Positions 37,357 through 45,964 of a stretch of DNA of 64,000 nt are shown here, piece by piece. Each line of letters begins with the position of its first letter. Within the stretch, counting starts at the first letter, position 1. The notes under the pieces were generated by a model. It had not been told where the DNA came from, ran no database searches, and saw only the letters and a list, made by a program, of their open reading frames with translations. Origin of the DNA: Streptomyces akebiae. GTDB lineage: Bacteria > Actinomycetota > Actinomycetes > Streptomycetales > Streptomycetaceae. The stretch covers positions 1,798,001-1,862,000 of the forward strand of contig NZ_CP080647.1 of the NCBI RefSeq assembly GCF_019599145.1, in the 5' to 3' direction. Position numbers and translations under genes: made by a program.

Positions 37357-38601
37357 TCACGCAGCGAACTGTTCCAGGTGACGCGCGAGTTCCTGCTCAC
37401 TGTCGGGGAGCCGGGCAGCCACACTTTTGGCGCGAGCCCTACCCATGGTGTTCGGCCGGGCCTCTGCCGCCGCTGCGAACTGGCGTGATACGTACACACC
37501 TTGATCGATATCTCCTCCGCGCAATAGTGCGGAGGCCAGGTCACCCAGGACTACAACGCCTGAGTCTGGTAGGGCCCCGCCGAGACGACTTACCGCGTTG
37601 TCTGCGGTCTCGGTCAACTCGTGCCGTCCTAGCTGCCCATATACCGACAACGAGAGGGAGTCGAGTCGGTATGGGGTCATGAAACGCACCCATGCCTGTT
37701 CCTCGGTGTGGTCGGCGAAGTCGTACACAGTGCGGGCACGGTCCAGAGCTCGCAGAGCGCCCGTGTCGTCTCCGGCATTCGCGGCTTCCTCCGCATAGCG
37801 GCCGTGCACCCAGGCAGCAGCGGTGGCATTACCCTGCCCCCGCACGTCCTGGGCAGCATGGGCCAAGAGTTCTACCGCCTTCTCAGGTGTAGCCGCTCCG
37901 TAGCTTGCATAGGTCAGGGCCAGTGCCCGAAGCGGCGGGTGCCCGGCGGCCTCTGCACAGTCCCGCGTGACCTCGTAGTAGGCGCGCGCCCTCTGGTAGT
38001 CGCCCAAGTCCCAAGCGACCCATCCGGCCAAGGCAGCTGTTTCTCCGGCAGCAATAGCCAGAGCCCGCTCGTGCTCGCCGGCGCGCGGTAGCACGGCAGT
38101 GATTGCGTCAAGGTGCGTCTCAACCATGCTCTGTAGCCGGTGGGCCGTGAGGTGATGCTCGGTCACATGAAGAGCACAGGCTCGATCAATGAGAGTGGCA
38201 ACTGCGGTCGAATCGATCTTGGTTCCCCTGCCGAGGGCATGCGCAAGGCGGCCCCATGGCTCTGCAGCGGCGGCTGCGCCGAGGACAGCACCCCCGATCA
38301 GCGTGCGGCGTTTCACGTCGTCCAGGTCCTCCCCTTCACGGCGGTACCCCTTCCTTCGCCGGCCGCGGGCGGCCGCCGCCTCCCGCCGCAGTTGTTCAGG
38401 GGGAACGCCGCAGGCCACCGCAATATGCGCAATCGTGTGGTTGGTGGGGATGTTCTCACCGTGTTCGTAGCGGTTGATCTCGCGGCGGGTCATGGTGTCT
38501 CGGCCGGAGACAGCGTTGATCGCGGATGCCTGCTGCTCCTGCGTGCGTCCTGACTCCTGCCGGAGCCGGAGAAGCAGTTCGGCGAACGGATCTGCTGGCA
38601 T
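37357..38601 (-). CDS. XRE-family regulator with TPR-like C-terminus (1)
   Basis: A 414-residue protein. Residues 5-75 form a helix-turn-helix (ELLLRLRQESGRTQEQQASA, MTRREINRYEHGENIPTNHTI). After a basic linker comes RTLIGGAVLGAAAAAEP, then about 280 residues of paired helices with TPR-like Ala/Tyr patterns (AWDLGDYQRARAYYEVTRDC, ALDRARTVYDF). Streptomyces have many such regulators, probably sensing small peptides or metabolites through the TPR part. ATG 38601 is preferred, 38637 possible. Confidence 0.85.
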   Translation of the reverse strand: MPADPFAELLLRLRQESGRTQEQQASAINAVSGRDTMTRREINRYEHGENIPTNHTIAHIAVACGVPPEQLRREAAAARGRRRKGYRREGEDLDDVKRRTLIGGAVLGAAAAAEPWGRLAHALGRGTKIDSTAVATLIDRACALHVTEHHLTAHRLQSMVETHLDAITAVLPRAGEHERALAIAAGETAALAGWVAWDLGDYQRARAYYEVTRDCAEAAGHPPLRALALTYASYGAATPEKAVELLAHAAQDVRGQGNATAAAWVHGRYAEEAANAGDDTGALRALDRARTVYDFADHTEEQAWVRFMTPYRLDSLSLSVYGQLGRHELTETADNAVSRLGGALPDSGVVVLGDLASALLRGGDIDQGVYVSRQFAAAAEARPNTMGRARAKSVAARLPDSEQELARHLEQFAA

Positions 38602-38645
38602 GAGTGTGACCCCTGTTGGTGGACTGAACCCAATCATGGTTCCAA

Positions 38646-38695
38646 TCCCCCTGCAGTTTCCCCCTTGACAGGATTTTCCCCCTCTGGATTCCCCT
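38646..38695 (-). promoter_or_regulatory. Four TCCCC(C)T repeats upstream of XRE 1
   Basis: TCCCCCT or TCCCCT recurs at 38646, 38659, 38677 and 38690, spaced 13, 18 and 13 bp, mostly preceded by TT. On the minus strand it reads AGGGGGA(A). The array lies 45-95 bp upstream of the regulator start and may be an autoregulatory site. Confidence 0.4.
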
Positions 38696-38861
38696 GGCAG
38701 GCCACCTGGACACGCGGTGCGATGGGTCCATGACCACGTTCCGCAAGGCGCCCGCCCATGAGGGCTGCCGACCGCATCGCGACCACCGTGCCCCGGCCGC
38801 CTCACGTTCAGATGAGGCGGTCGTCCTGGGCTTGCCGGTGATGGTCTGGAAGAGGACCGCT

Positions 38862-40025
38862 TTAGGCAGCCATCTCGTGCCGCATCCGGTCCAGGGCGTG
38901 GCTTGCGGCCTCTTTGATGTCCGGCAGCCGGTTCCCCGCCGCGCGCACAATGCGTTGCAGTTGGTGGGGAAGCCGCTGGCGGACTGCCTCATCAACCGCG
39001 GTGTGCAGGGACTGGGCGCCGCCGCCGCAGTCGTCAGCGGCCAGCCGTACCTGGGCCACCGTGATGAGCTCGATCACGCGCCACTGCGGTGCGACGGTGG
39101 TCGTCGGAACTGGGCTGTCCTGGTCGACCAGTTGTATGGCGAGATCGATCCGGCCGGTGGAGATCAGCCCGCGCAACCGAATCTCATGCAGGGCATAGGG
39201 GTTGAACAGCGACGTGTGTTCGGTCTGGTCGAGGAGTTGGTCGGTCTCCCGCATTACCTCGTCGAACAAGGGCTGGTTGCGGAGTGTGCCGGCGGCGCGG
39301 GCGAGGAGGGGAAGTGCGGCGGCTCTTGCCTTCTGGTTCGGCGCGAGGGCAACCGCGTGCAGCAGTCGGTCGACGGCGGCTCCGTGGAGACGAGCCTTGC
39401 GCAGTTCGTTGCCGTGCATGCGCAGCACGTAGGAGGTGAAGCTCGGGTCGCCGAAGTATCGAGCGATGTCGATGCTCTTCGCGGTCCAGCGGGCAGCGGT
39501 GCTCAGCCGCTCCTCCGGCAGGACGTTGCCGAGTGCGACGCCGAGGCCGACCCGGGCTCGGGCCAGGAGGTGGAGGACGTCCCGTTCCGTGTGTCCGTCC
39601 TCCACCCGTGCTTCCAGCCGGGCGATCAGCGGCCACAACTCGGCGACGGCTTCGGACGCGTGCCCGGACTGCCGAGCGATTTCAGCGAGGCGGACGGTGG
39701 ACTCACCGAACTGCAGCATGGCGCGGTGGTCAGTGTCGGCAGGGTCGGTGATGCCGAGGACGTGCGGGGGAAGCCGCAGGGAGTCAGCGACATGCCGACG
39801 GGAGCCGAGGTCATCAAGGCTCCGTTTGCCGAGTTCGAGATGAGAGATGTACGTCTTGTCGTAGCCCAGAAGCTGGCCGAGTTCGGTCTGGTTCATGCCG
39901 TGCACGGTGCGGTGAAACCGCAGGATGGCGCCGAGATCGCGCGTGGCGAGGATCGCCTCGGCCTGTGGCGTGGCCCAGTGCCACAGGACGTGCTGAGCCC
40001 GGCGTGTCACCTCCCCGCTGGCCAC
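38862..40025 (-). CDS. XRE-family regulator with TPR-like C-terminus (2)
   Basis: A 387-residue protein. LGAILRFHRTVHGMNQTELG and YDKTYISHLELGKRSLDDLGSRRHV give the helix-turn-helix at residues 31-90. The remainder is helical repeats (VRLAEIARQSGHASEAVAEL, AARWTAKSIDIARYFGD). It is separated from the upstream Nudix stop by six bases and is probably cotranscribed with it, a pairing common next to Nudix genes in Streptomyces elements. Confidence 0.85.
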   Translation of the reverse strand: MASGEVTRRAQHVLWHWATPQAEAILATRDLGAILRFHRTVHGMNQTELGQLLGYDKTYISHLELGKRSLDDLGSRRHVADSLRLPPHVLGITDPADTDHRAMLQFGESTVRLAEIARQSGHASEAVAELWPLIARLEARVEDGHTERDVLHLLARARVGLGVALGNVLPEERLSTAARWTAKSIDIARYFGDPSFTSYVLRMHGNELRKARLHGAAVDRLLHAVALAPNQKARAAALPLLARAAGTLRNQPLFDEVMRETDQLLDQTEHTSLFNPYALHEIRLRGLISTGRIDLAIQLVDQDSPVPTTTVAPQWRVIELITVAQVRLAADDCGGGAQSLHTAVDEAVRQRLPHQLQRIVRAAGNRLPDIKEAASHALDRMRHEMAA

Positions 40026-40031
40026 GGCCGG

Positions 40032-40451
40032 CTACATCCGCTCGTACCAGGCGGCGATGGACTGCTTGTACCCATCCGGCATGGTCAGGCCGGGCACCTC
40101 GTCCGCAGCGAACAGGCCGATCTCCTTGTGCTCGTTACTCACTACGGGCTCGATATCCGGGGTGAGCACGGTGCAGCCGTAGGTGACGATCACTACGCGC
40201 CGTTCCGGCAGAGTCTCCGGCAAGGGCTGGTAGATCCACACGTCCAGGAGAGGGCCCGTCTTCACTGTCCAGCCGGTCTCCTCCCCGATCTCCCTCTCCA
40301 CCGTCAACTCCGGTGTGGGGTCGCCTGCTTCGAGTCGGCCCCCGGGCAGCTCCCATTCCTCGCGTTCGTTCTTCAGCAGCAGGACACGCCGACGGCTGTC
40401 CACTGCCACACCCTTGACGGAGACGGGCCAGGTAGGGGGCGTGTACGCCAT
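40032..40451 (-). CDS. Nudix hydrolase (MutT-like)
   Basis: A 139-residue protein with the Nudix region WELPGGRLEAGDPTPELTVE then REIGEETGW; the REUxEExGU half is perfect, while the first half has Asp for Glu and one extra residue. It should hydrolyse a nucleoside diphosphate derivative. The start MAYTPPTWPVSVKGVAVD at ATG 40451 fits. It precedes XRE 2 in the same direction and is divergent from the oxygenase gene. Confidence 0.85.
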   Translation of the reverse strand: MAYTPPTWPVSVKGVAVDSRRRVLLLKNEREEWELPGGRLEAGDPTPELTVEREIGEETGWTVKTGPLLDVWIYQPLPETLPERRVVIVTYGCTVLTPDIEPVVSNEHKEIGLFAADEVPGLTMPDGYKQSIAAWYERM

Positions 40452-40619
40452 CGCTCTCCTCGGAATTCGCGGATGGCCAGGGGTGCTCGGAACGTACCAC
40501 GCAAGCCCCAACCGAACTCCTTCGTGGGCGAATTGCCCGAGTCGACAATCTGTCGCTTTACCCCAGGCCCAGCGGCTCCCAACAGTGGGAGCACCACATC
40601 GCAGCGAAGGAGATCCGTG

Positions 40620-41420
40620 ATGCGCCGAGCCCACCAGCCATACGCCGACGCTTTCGCGCACCACCACATCAACCTCACGGCGCCGGGGGCAGAGGCGACG
40701 ATCGCGGCACAGCTGCGGGACGTGGGCCTGGTCACTCTCGATGGCCTCACCTCACGCAACGCTGTGCTCGCCTTCGCCAACCGGATCATGAACCTCGTAC
40801 CGCACCGCGACAGCGACTCGGACGGCCTGACCACCATCCGCGACACAGGCCGCCACACGCACCGGGTGGGCTTCGCCGGATTCGGCAACGGGGATCTCGA
40901 TACCCACACCGAGCGTTCCGGCACACCCAATCCTCCCCGCCTGATGCTTCTCGTGTGCGGGCAGGCCGCAGTGACGGGTGGGGAGTCCCTGCTCACCGAC
41001 GGACAGGCTGTCCACACCAGCCTTTTCATCGGTGGGCGCGAGGCCGGGCCGGCGCTGGCACAGCCTCGCACAGCGTTCTTCGGAGCCGGAGACGGTCACA
41101 CCACGCAGGTCTTCACCTTCCACCGCGACCAGCGGGTGTCCGTACGCCTACGGCTTGACGGGCTCGCACGCTGGAGTCCGACCGTTCTGCCCTACATCCC
41201 ACAGCTGCGGGCCGCAGCCATACACCATCAGATGCCCCTGGCCTTGGCGCCCGGTCAGGGCTATTTGCTGGACAACGAACGCTGGCTGCACGGGCGCCGC
41301 GCCTTCACTGGAGATCGGCTCTGCTGGCGTGCCCTTGGCCATCCCCGCTTTCCCATGCTGCGAGGGTTCACCCCTGCCCCGGAGGCGGTTCCTCCGCCCA
41401 TGCTCTCGGAGGTGGGATGA
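40620..41420 (+). CDS. Fe(II)/2-oxoglutarate-dependent oxygenase, TauD/clavaminate-synthase-like
   Basis: A 266-residue protein from ATG 40620 with AAGGAG seven bases upstream. HTERSG (about 96-101) is the HxE part of the metal triad, and the distal His is in LLDNERWLHGRRAFTGDRLCWRALG, whose Arg would bind 2-oxoglutarate. LMLLVCGQAAVTGGESLLTDG is typical of the clavaminate-synthase-like branch. It probably hydroxylates an unknown small molecule. The stop overlaps the start of the ATPase gene, opening a four-gene set. Confidence 0.82.
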   Translation: MRRAHQPYADAFAHHHINLTAPGAEATIAAQLRDVGLVTLDGLTSRNAVLAFANRIMNLVPHRDSDSDGLTTIRDTGRHTHRVGFAGFGNGDLDTHTERSGTPNPPRLMLLVCGQAAVTGGESLLTDGQAVHTSLFIGGREAGPALAQPRTAFFGAGDGHTTQVFTFHRDQRVSVRLRLDGLARWSPTVLPYIPQLRAAAIHHQMPLALAPGQGYLLDNERWLHGRRAFTGDRLCWRALGHPRFPMLRGFTPAPEAVPPPMLSEVG

Positions 41421-41878
41421 CGACGGAACGAACCATGACGGTCCCCGCCGGAGCGTTGACGGCCGCCACGGCCGGTTCACGCTCGGATCAATCGGGCATG
41501 CGTGGCTTCGAGGTGGACTTCCTCCCGGCTGACTTCCGTGTCGGACAGATGCGGCGGATCACGTCGGCCCACCTGCGCCTCTGGGACCTCACGGCACTGT
41601 GCGACACGGCCACCCTTGCCGTCTCGGAATTGGTGACCAATGCCCTGCGACATGGCCAAGGGAATCCGGTCGGACTCAGGGTGACGAGCTCCGACGACGA
41701 ACTGCGCATCGAGGTCACTGACGGAAATCCGACTCCGGCCCGGCTGCGTGAGGCGGGCGAATCCGCCGAGAACGGCCGCGGATTGCTGCTCATCGCCGCG
41801 CTCGCGAAGGAGTGGGGGGTCAGTACCGACGGCAGTATGACGTGGTGCTCCCTCGCGATTCCCGAAGGGAGGTCGTGA
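41417..41878 (+). CDS. Histidine-kinase-like ATPase domain protein (anti-sigma-factor type)
   Basis: A 153-residue GHKL ATPase. CDTATLAVSELVTNALRHGQG is the N-box, EVTDGNPTPARLR the G1-like box, and NGRGLLLIAALAKEWGVS the G2 box. Streptomyces have dozens of these RsbW-like kinases, many without a known partner. It is coupled to both neighbours by overlapping stop/start codons. Confidence 0.85.
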   Translation: MTTERTMTVPAGALTAATAGSRSDQSGMRGFEVDFLPADFRVGQMRRITSAHLRLWDLTALCDTATLAVSELVTNALRHGQGNPVGLRVTSSDDELRIEVTDGNPTPARLREAGESAENGRGLLLIAALAKEWGVSTDGSMTWCSLAIPEGRS

Positions 41879-42276
41879 TGGTCACAGTGACGGCCGACGT
41901 CGCCACACAGTTGCTGAGTCGGCGGACTTCCGACGATCACGAGACGTTGGGCACGCTCCTCTATTCCCTGCGCCGCTCCCTCGCCAGCGAGGCGATCGAT
42001 GAGCAGCTGTACGACGGCCTGGAGGCCGTACTCGGCGAGTACCCGCACCTCGCCCCGCATGAGGTCACGACCATCGCGGAACGGTTCCGCAAGGCGACCA
42101 CCAAGTTCGTGGAGGTCGTTCCGTACCTCGTGCGGCCGTACCCGATCGACGAGATGCGGCGCCTGATCTACCTGAGCGCCGAGCACCCCCACTCCGATAA
42201 CGCACCGGGCCACCTCCGACGGCTCGCCCTGGCCATCCTCGCGATTCTCGACCTGATGGGAGATACCGCCTCATGA
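41878..42276 (+). CDS. Helical hypothetical protein
   Basis: A 132-residue, mainly helical acidic protein (LLYSLRRSLASEAIDEQLYDG, LRRLALAILAILDLMGDT). ATG overlaps the ATPase stop as TGATG. No family recognised. It may be a partner of the ATPase. Confidence 0.65.
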   Translation: MVTVTADVATQLLSRRTSDDHETLGTLLYSLRRSLASEAIDEQLYDGLEAVLGEYPHLAPHEVTTIAERFRKATTKFVEVVPYLVRPYPIDEMRRLIYLSAEHPHSDNAPGHLRRLALAILAILDLMGDTAS

Positions 42277-42304
42277 CGCGCGCTACGCCGAGGGAAGCAA
42301 CCGC

Positions 42305-42979
42305 ATGACCAACACGCCCGTCACAGCCAGTCGCCTCGTGCCGTACATCACCGCCCGCCACGGCGAACAAGCCGACTCACTCTCGAACCTGAGCCTGCGG
42401 CCCGGCAGCAAGGGCCTGTTCTACCTGGACGAAGGGCCGCGCGACCGAGACGAGCGAGGCGTGCTCTGGGCACGCTGTTCCCAGTCCCGCTATGGCAACG
42501 AGATCACCGGAAGACCACGGTGGCGGGAAGTGCACCCTTCGCGGCAGCGGGAGTGCATGGAGGAATTGCGATGCCAGGTGTGCGTACAGCAGTCCAGCCG
42601 CACCGCGCTGGGATACCTGTTCCTGGCCGCGCAACAGACCGACGTGCCGGCGGACGGCTGGGAGGGCCACCTCACGGCTCAGCCGCCCCTGTGTCTGGAA
42701 CACGCGAAGGCCGCAGTCGAGCAGTGCGGACACCTCGTGCGGGCCGGGGCCGTCACGCTCCGGGTCAGGGTCCCACGACTGTACGGAGTAATCGGGACGC
42801 TCTACCGCACCGGACCCGACGGCGAACCTGAGCCCGTCGAGTTCGACGGCGAGTCGGCAACCACCCCTCTGCCGTACAAGCAGCGACAGCTGACCCCATG
42901 GTTCCTGGCCTCGCAACTCGTGCGCGAGCTCCGAGGCGTCACCGTCGTCGACTTGGATGACCTCGTTCCCGCCGCCTAG
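42305..42979 (+). CDS. Cys/His-containing hypothetical protein
   Basis: A 224-residue protein. CMEELRCQVCVQQSSRTALGY and CLEHAKAAVEQCGH contain five Cys and two His that could bind zinc. The rest is Arg-rich in the first half and acidic at the end. No family is recognised. It ends about 40 bp before a decayed CYTH gene fragment and closes the oxygenase/ATPase set. Confidence 0.65.
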   Translation: MTNTPVTASRLVPYITARHGEQADSLSNLSLRPGSKGLFYLDEGPRDRDERGVLWARCSQSRYGNEITGRPRWREVHPSRQRECMEELRCQVCVQQSSRTALGYLFLAAQQTDVPADGWEGHLTAQPPLCLEHAKAAVEQCGHLVRAGAVTLRVRVPRLYGVIGTLYRTGPDGEPEPVEFDGESATTPLPYKQRQLTPWFLASQLVRELRGVTVVDLDDLVPAA

Positions 42980-43017
42980 GCAGCCGCTCGGCTGTCCGAC
43001 CGTTCTCGTCCCGGCCC

Positions 43018-43174
43018 CGGGAGATCGGTCGCATCGACCACTGGCCCCTGTCATCCCTGGCGGCACGTGGCCCGGCGAAGGAGCGCACCTCCTACTCCAA
43101 GGGGCGGCTTCCTGCGCGATGTGATCGCCGTCCGGCCCGAGTTGGTGCCGAAGTGCTGATCACTTGCTGAGCCG
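43018..43174 (+). pseudogene. Degenerate 3' fragment of a CYTH-protein gene
   Basis: The sequence matches the 3' end of the CYTH gene (51924-52078) at about 75-80% identity. It reads EIGRIDHWPLSSLAARGPAK against EMERIDHWLLSYLAARGLTK in the intact gene. A one-base insertion after TCCAAG breaks the frame, so only the last part of a former second copy remains. The 300-bp region before queD otherwise has only the queD ribosome-binding site. Confidence 0.8.
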
Positions 43175-43288
43175 CCTACGCCCGAACCGTCATTCCTGGC
43201 ACGCCGCCCCTGCGTACGTGCCCTGGTCCGCCCGCGACCAGGGCCGCCGTTCGCAGCCCGCGACGCCGAGTCCCAAGGGAAAGGTCCC

Positions 43289-43699
43289 ATGGTTTTCATC
43301 TCCGTACCGCTCCCGTCCGGCACGTTCACCATCGGCAAGACCTTCGACTTCGAGGCCGGCCACCGGCTGCCCAGCCTCCCGTCCGAGCACAAGTGCTCGC
43401 GACAGCACGGCCACAGCTACCAGGTCGAGGTCATCCTCACCGCACTCCACTTGGAGGAGCCAGGCTTCGTCACCGACTTCGGTGACCTCGCCCCGTTCAA
43501 GAAATTCCTTGACGCCGAACTCGACCACCGCAACCTCGACGAGCTCCTCCCCTTCGAGCCGACCTCGGAGCGCCTGGCCCAGTTCCTGGCCGGGTGGTTC
43601 ATCCAGAACGTCGAGCCGGCCGTACTCGGGCGGCTGATCGCCGTCCGAGTGCGCGAGACCGAACGCAGTTGGGCACGCTTCGACGTGGAACAGCGATGA
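43289..43699 (+). CDS. queD: 6-carboxytetrahydropterin synthase
   Basis: A 136-residue PTPS-family protein. Zinc ligands His25 (FEAGHRL), His40 and His42 (CSRQHGHSYQVE), catalytic Cys36, Asp79-His80 (ELDHRNLD) and Glu123 are present. It converts dihydroneopterin triphosphate to 6-carboxy-tetrahydropterin, the second step in 7-deazaguanine synthesis. AAAGG is upstream of ATG. Its stop overlaps the queE start. Confidence 0.93.
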   Translation: MVFISVPLPSGTFTIGKTFDFEAGHRLPSLPSEHKCSRQHGHSYQVEVILTALHLEEPGFVTDFGDLAPFKKFLDAELDHRNLDELLPFEPTSERLAQFLAGWFIQNVEPAVLGRLIAVRVRETERSWARFDVEQR

Positions 43700-44442
43700 C
43701 GGCCGCAGAGGCCCCCGTGATGGCACTCGCGGGGATCGACGAGGAGTTCGAGCTGATCGTCGCCGAATGCTTCGGCGTCGAACAGCCGACCTTCCAGGGC
43801 GAGGGCCCCAGCTGCGGAGTGCCGGCACTGTTCGTCCGCCTCTCGCGCTGCAATCTGACGTGCGACTGGTGTGACACCAAGTACACATGGGACTGGACTC
43901 AGTTCGACCCCCGTAAGGAGTCGAAGCGACGAACTGTCGCGAGCCTGCTCGCGTGGGCGCTCGGGTCGGCCGTGGAGCTGGTTGTCATCACCGGCGGCGA
44001 GCCCCTGCTCCAGCAGAAGAAGCTGATCCCGCTCGTTCGGGGACTGCTGGCTGCCGGTAAGCGGGTGGAGTTCGAGACGAACGGCACCATCGCTCCCAAT
44101 CGGGAGCTACTGGTCGACGACATCCGCTTCAACGTCTCGCCCAAACTCTCCAACTCCGGTGTAGCTGAGGCCAAACGCATCGTCCCCGCGGCGCTGGAAA
44201 CATTCGCGGCGAGCGGCCGGGCGGCGTTCAAGTTCGTCACCTGCACGGTGGCCGAGCTGGACGAGATCCGCGCCTTGGTGGACCGGTACGGCCTGGACCC
44301 GGTGTGGGTGGTGCCCGAGGGCACTACGCCGGAGGGCCTGATCGAGACCACCCGAACACTCGCGGACGCCGTCGCGATCCACCGCTGGCACTTCACCCAG
44401 CGTCTGCACGTCCTCGCGTTCGCCGAAGCCCGCGGACGCTGA
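43696..44442 (+). CDS. queE: 7-carboxy-7-deazaguanine synthase
   Basis: A 248-residue radical-SAM enzyme. The iron-sulfur cluster Cys52, Cys56 and Cys59 lie in SRCNLTCDWCDTKYTWDW; PTFQGEGPSCGVPALFVRL is the QueE start and VITGGEPLLQQ the SAM-binding GGEP motif. VEFETNGT and FNVSPKLSNSG also match. It rearranges 6-carboxytetrahydropterin to 7-carboxy-7-deazaguanine (CDG). It is translationally coupled to queD; folE follows after 59 bp. Confidence 0.94.
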   Translation: MTAAEAPVMALAGIDEEFELIVAECFGVEQPTFQGEGPSCGVPALFVRLSRCNLTCDWCDTKYTWDWTQFDPRKESKRRTVASLLAWALGSAVELVVITGGEPLLQQKKLIPLVRGLLAAGKRVEFETNGTIAPNRELLVDDIRFNVSPKLSNSGVAEAKRIVPAALETFAASGRAAFKFVTCTVAELDEIRALVDRYGLDPVWVVPEGTTPEGLIETTRTLADAVAIHRWHFTQRLHVLAFAEARGR

Positions 44443-44501
44443 CCGATGACTTCCTTGCTCGCCCCCCATGTTCCCCAGTCCCTGGAAGCGAGGCGAAGTC
44501 C

Positions 44502-45146
44502 ATGACCCACGCCCTCTGCAGCCCGGCCGCCGGCGAGAGCCCTGCCCTGCCCGAGCAGCCCAGCCCGGCCCAACCGACGCCGGTCGACACCGAACGCGTC
44601 GCAGATCTGGTCCGTCAGCTCCTGTCCGCGCTCGGCGAGGACCCCGACCGGGAGGGACTGGCAGGCACTCCGGCCCGCGTCGCGGCTTGGTACCGCGACT
44701 TTCTGTCTCCGGCCTCGGTCGTCGCGCCGACGTGCTTCACCGAGAAGCCCCTCAGCGGGCAGCTGATTGTGGTCGGCGGCATGAGCGTCTGGGCGCTCTG
44801 CGAGCACCACATGCTGCCGATGAACCTGGAGGTCGCCGTCGGGTACGTCCCGCTCGGCAAGGTCGTGGGCCTGTCGAAGTTCGGGCGGATCGCGCAGCGA
44901 TACGCCGGTCGTCTCCAAGTGCAGGAGCGGTTCACCCGGGAGGTCGCCGAGGAGATCTCCCGGGTGATCGACAGTCAGGACGTGGCCGTCGCCGTGCGCG
45001 GCACTCACCTGTGCATGAGCATGCGCGGCGTACGCATGGAGCCCGCCCGAACCTCCACGCTCCAGGCCGGCGGCCGATTCGAGAGCGATCCGATCCTCTC
45101 CCAGCAGTTCCTCACCCTCGTCACCAACCAGTGGAAGACCGCGTGA
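44502..45146 (+). CDS. folE: GTP cyclohydrolase I
   Basis: A 214-residue protein with zinc ligands Cys100, His103 (ALCEHHMLP) and Cys171 (GTHLCMSMRGV), plus GYVPLGKVVGLSKFGRIAQ. It makes dihydroneopterin triphosphate from GTP, the first step for queD. An additional folE is expected in the folate pathway of the chromosome, so this copy is dedicated to the cassette. ATG 44502. The stop overlaps the next ATG (TGATG). Confidence 0.94.
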   Translation: MTHALCSPAAGESPALPEQPSPAQPTPVDTERVADLVRQLLSALGEDPDREGLAGTPARVAAWYRDFLSPASVVAPTCFTEKPLSGQLIVVGGMSVWALCEHHMLPMNLEVAVGYVPLGKVVGLSKFGRIAQRYAGRLQVQERFTREVAEEISRVIDSQDVAVAVRGTHLCMSMRGVRMEPARTSTLQAGGRFESDPILSQQFLTLVTNQWKTA

Positions 45147-45964
45147 TGGCCAAGAGCATCGACGTCTCCGTGATCGCCCCGCCTGCCTACCTGGACGCCT
45201 TCGTCGCCCAGGAACCTGCCCGCATCCACCACGTGGCCGCGCAACGCGTTCTGACCGACCCGGCCTACAGGACGTTCTTCCAACACGAGGCGCAGCGCGG
45301 CGCGGAGGTCATCGTCGACAACGGCGTCTTCGAGCTCGGCCATGCCCTGCCAGCCCTCGATCTGATCGAGGCGGCCCGCGCAGTCGGGGCCCGGGAGATC
45401 ATCCTTCCGGACGTCATGCAGGACGGACGCGCCACCATCAAGGCCAGCGACAAGGCCGCCCGTGAGATCCGCGACCTGAGCGACGACTTCCGCCTGTGCG
45501 CCGTGGTGCACGCCGCGGACGACGAGGAGTGGCTGCGCTGCTACGACCACTTCGCCTCCATCGATTACGTCGGCGCGATAGCCCTGCCCGCTTCTCGACG
45601 CCCCGCGCCCGAGGAGCAGCTGTGCCGTACCCGCTGGACGGCCACCCGTTACTTGGAGGAGAACGGCATGGTCGAGGAGCGGATCGTCTATCGACTTCTC
45701 GGACTGGGCCGGACCGGGCACCTGGAGCTGCTGGAGCAGCGCGAGCACGAGTGGATCGCCTCCGTCGACGGCGCCGCCCCGGTCATCCTCGGCGCCATGG
45801 GCATAGCAATGCTGCCCGGCGGCCCGTACGAGAAGCCCAGCACGCCCCGCATCGAGAACTTGGGCCCCATCCCCGAGGACCGGTTCGGCCTGATCCAGCG
45901 CAACATCACGGTCGTACGCGAGGCGGCAGGCAGCAGCGTGCGGATCCCGGAGGCCCGCGCGTGA
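45146..45964 (+). CDS. TGT/DpdA-like transglycosylase (short)
   Basis: A 272-residue TIM-barrel-like protein. AEVIVDNGVFELG (Asp58) resembles the catalytic Asp region of queuine tRNA-ribosyltransferase and of DpdA-type DNA transglycosylases; ILPDVMQDGRAT (88-97) is the second strand with its PD motif. Canonical TGT has about 375-390 residues with a zinc site of three Cys; this protein has neither the length nor that zinc motif, so a phage-type DpdA relative is more likely. It could exchange guanine for a deazaguanine base in DNA, or act on a free nucleoside. It overlaps the next gene by four bases. Confidence 0.7.
   Translation: MAKSIDVSVIAPPAYLDAFVAQEPARIHHVAAQRVLTDPAYRTFFQHEAQRGAEVIVDNGVFELGHALPALDLIEAARAVGAREIILPDVMQDGRATIKASDKAAREIRDLSDDFRLCAVVHAADDEEWLRCYDHFASIDYVGAIALPASRRPAPEEQLCRTRWTATRYLEENGMVEERIVYRLLGLGRTGHLELLEQREHEWIASVDGAAPVILGAMGIAMLPGGPYEKPSTPRIENLGPIPEDRFGLIQRNITVVREAAGSSVRIPEARA

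Noticed and set aside
38730..41420. A very long plus-strand frame (896 codons) covering the XRE-2, Nudix and oxygenase region
   Set aside because: Only its last 266 codons encode a recognisable protein (the oxygenase); the first part is antisense to two well-supported genes and reflects high-GC third positions.
45496..45960. N-terminal extension of the phosphorylase-like gene
   Set aside because: It lies within the transglycosylase gene in another frame; GTG at 45961 overlapping the stop is the natural start.
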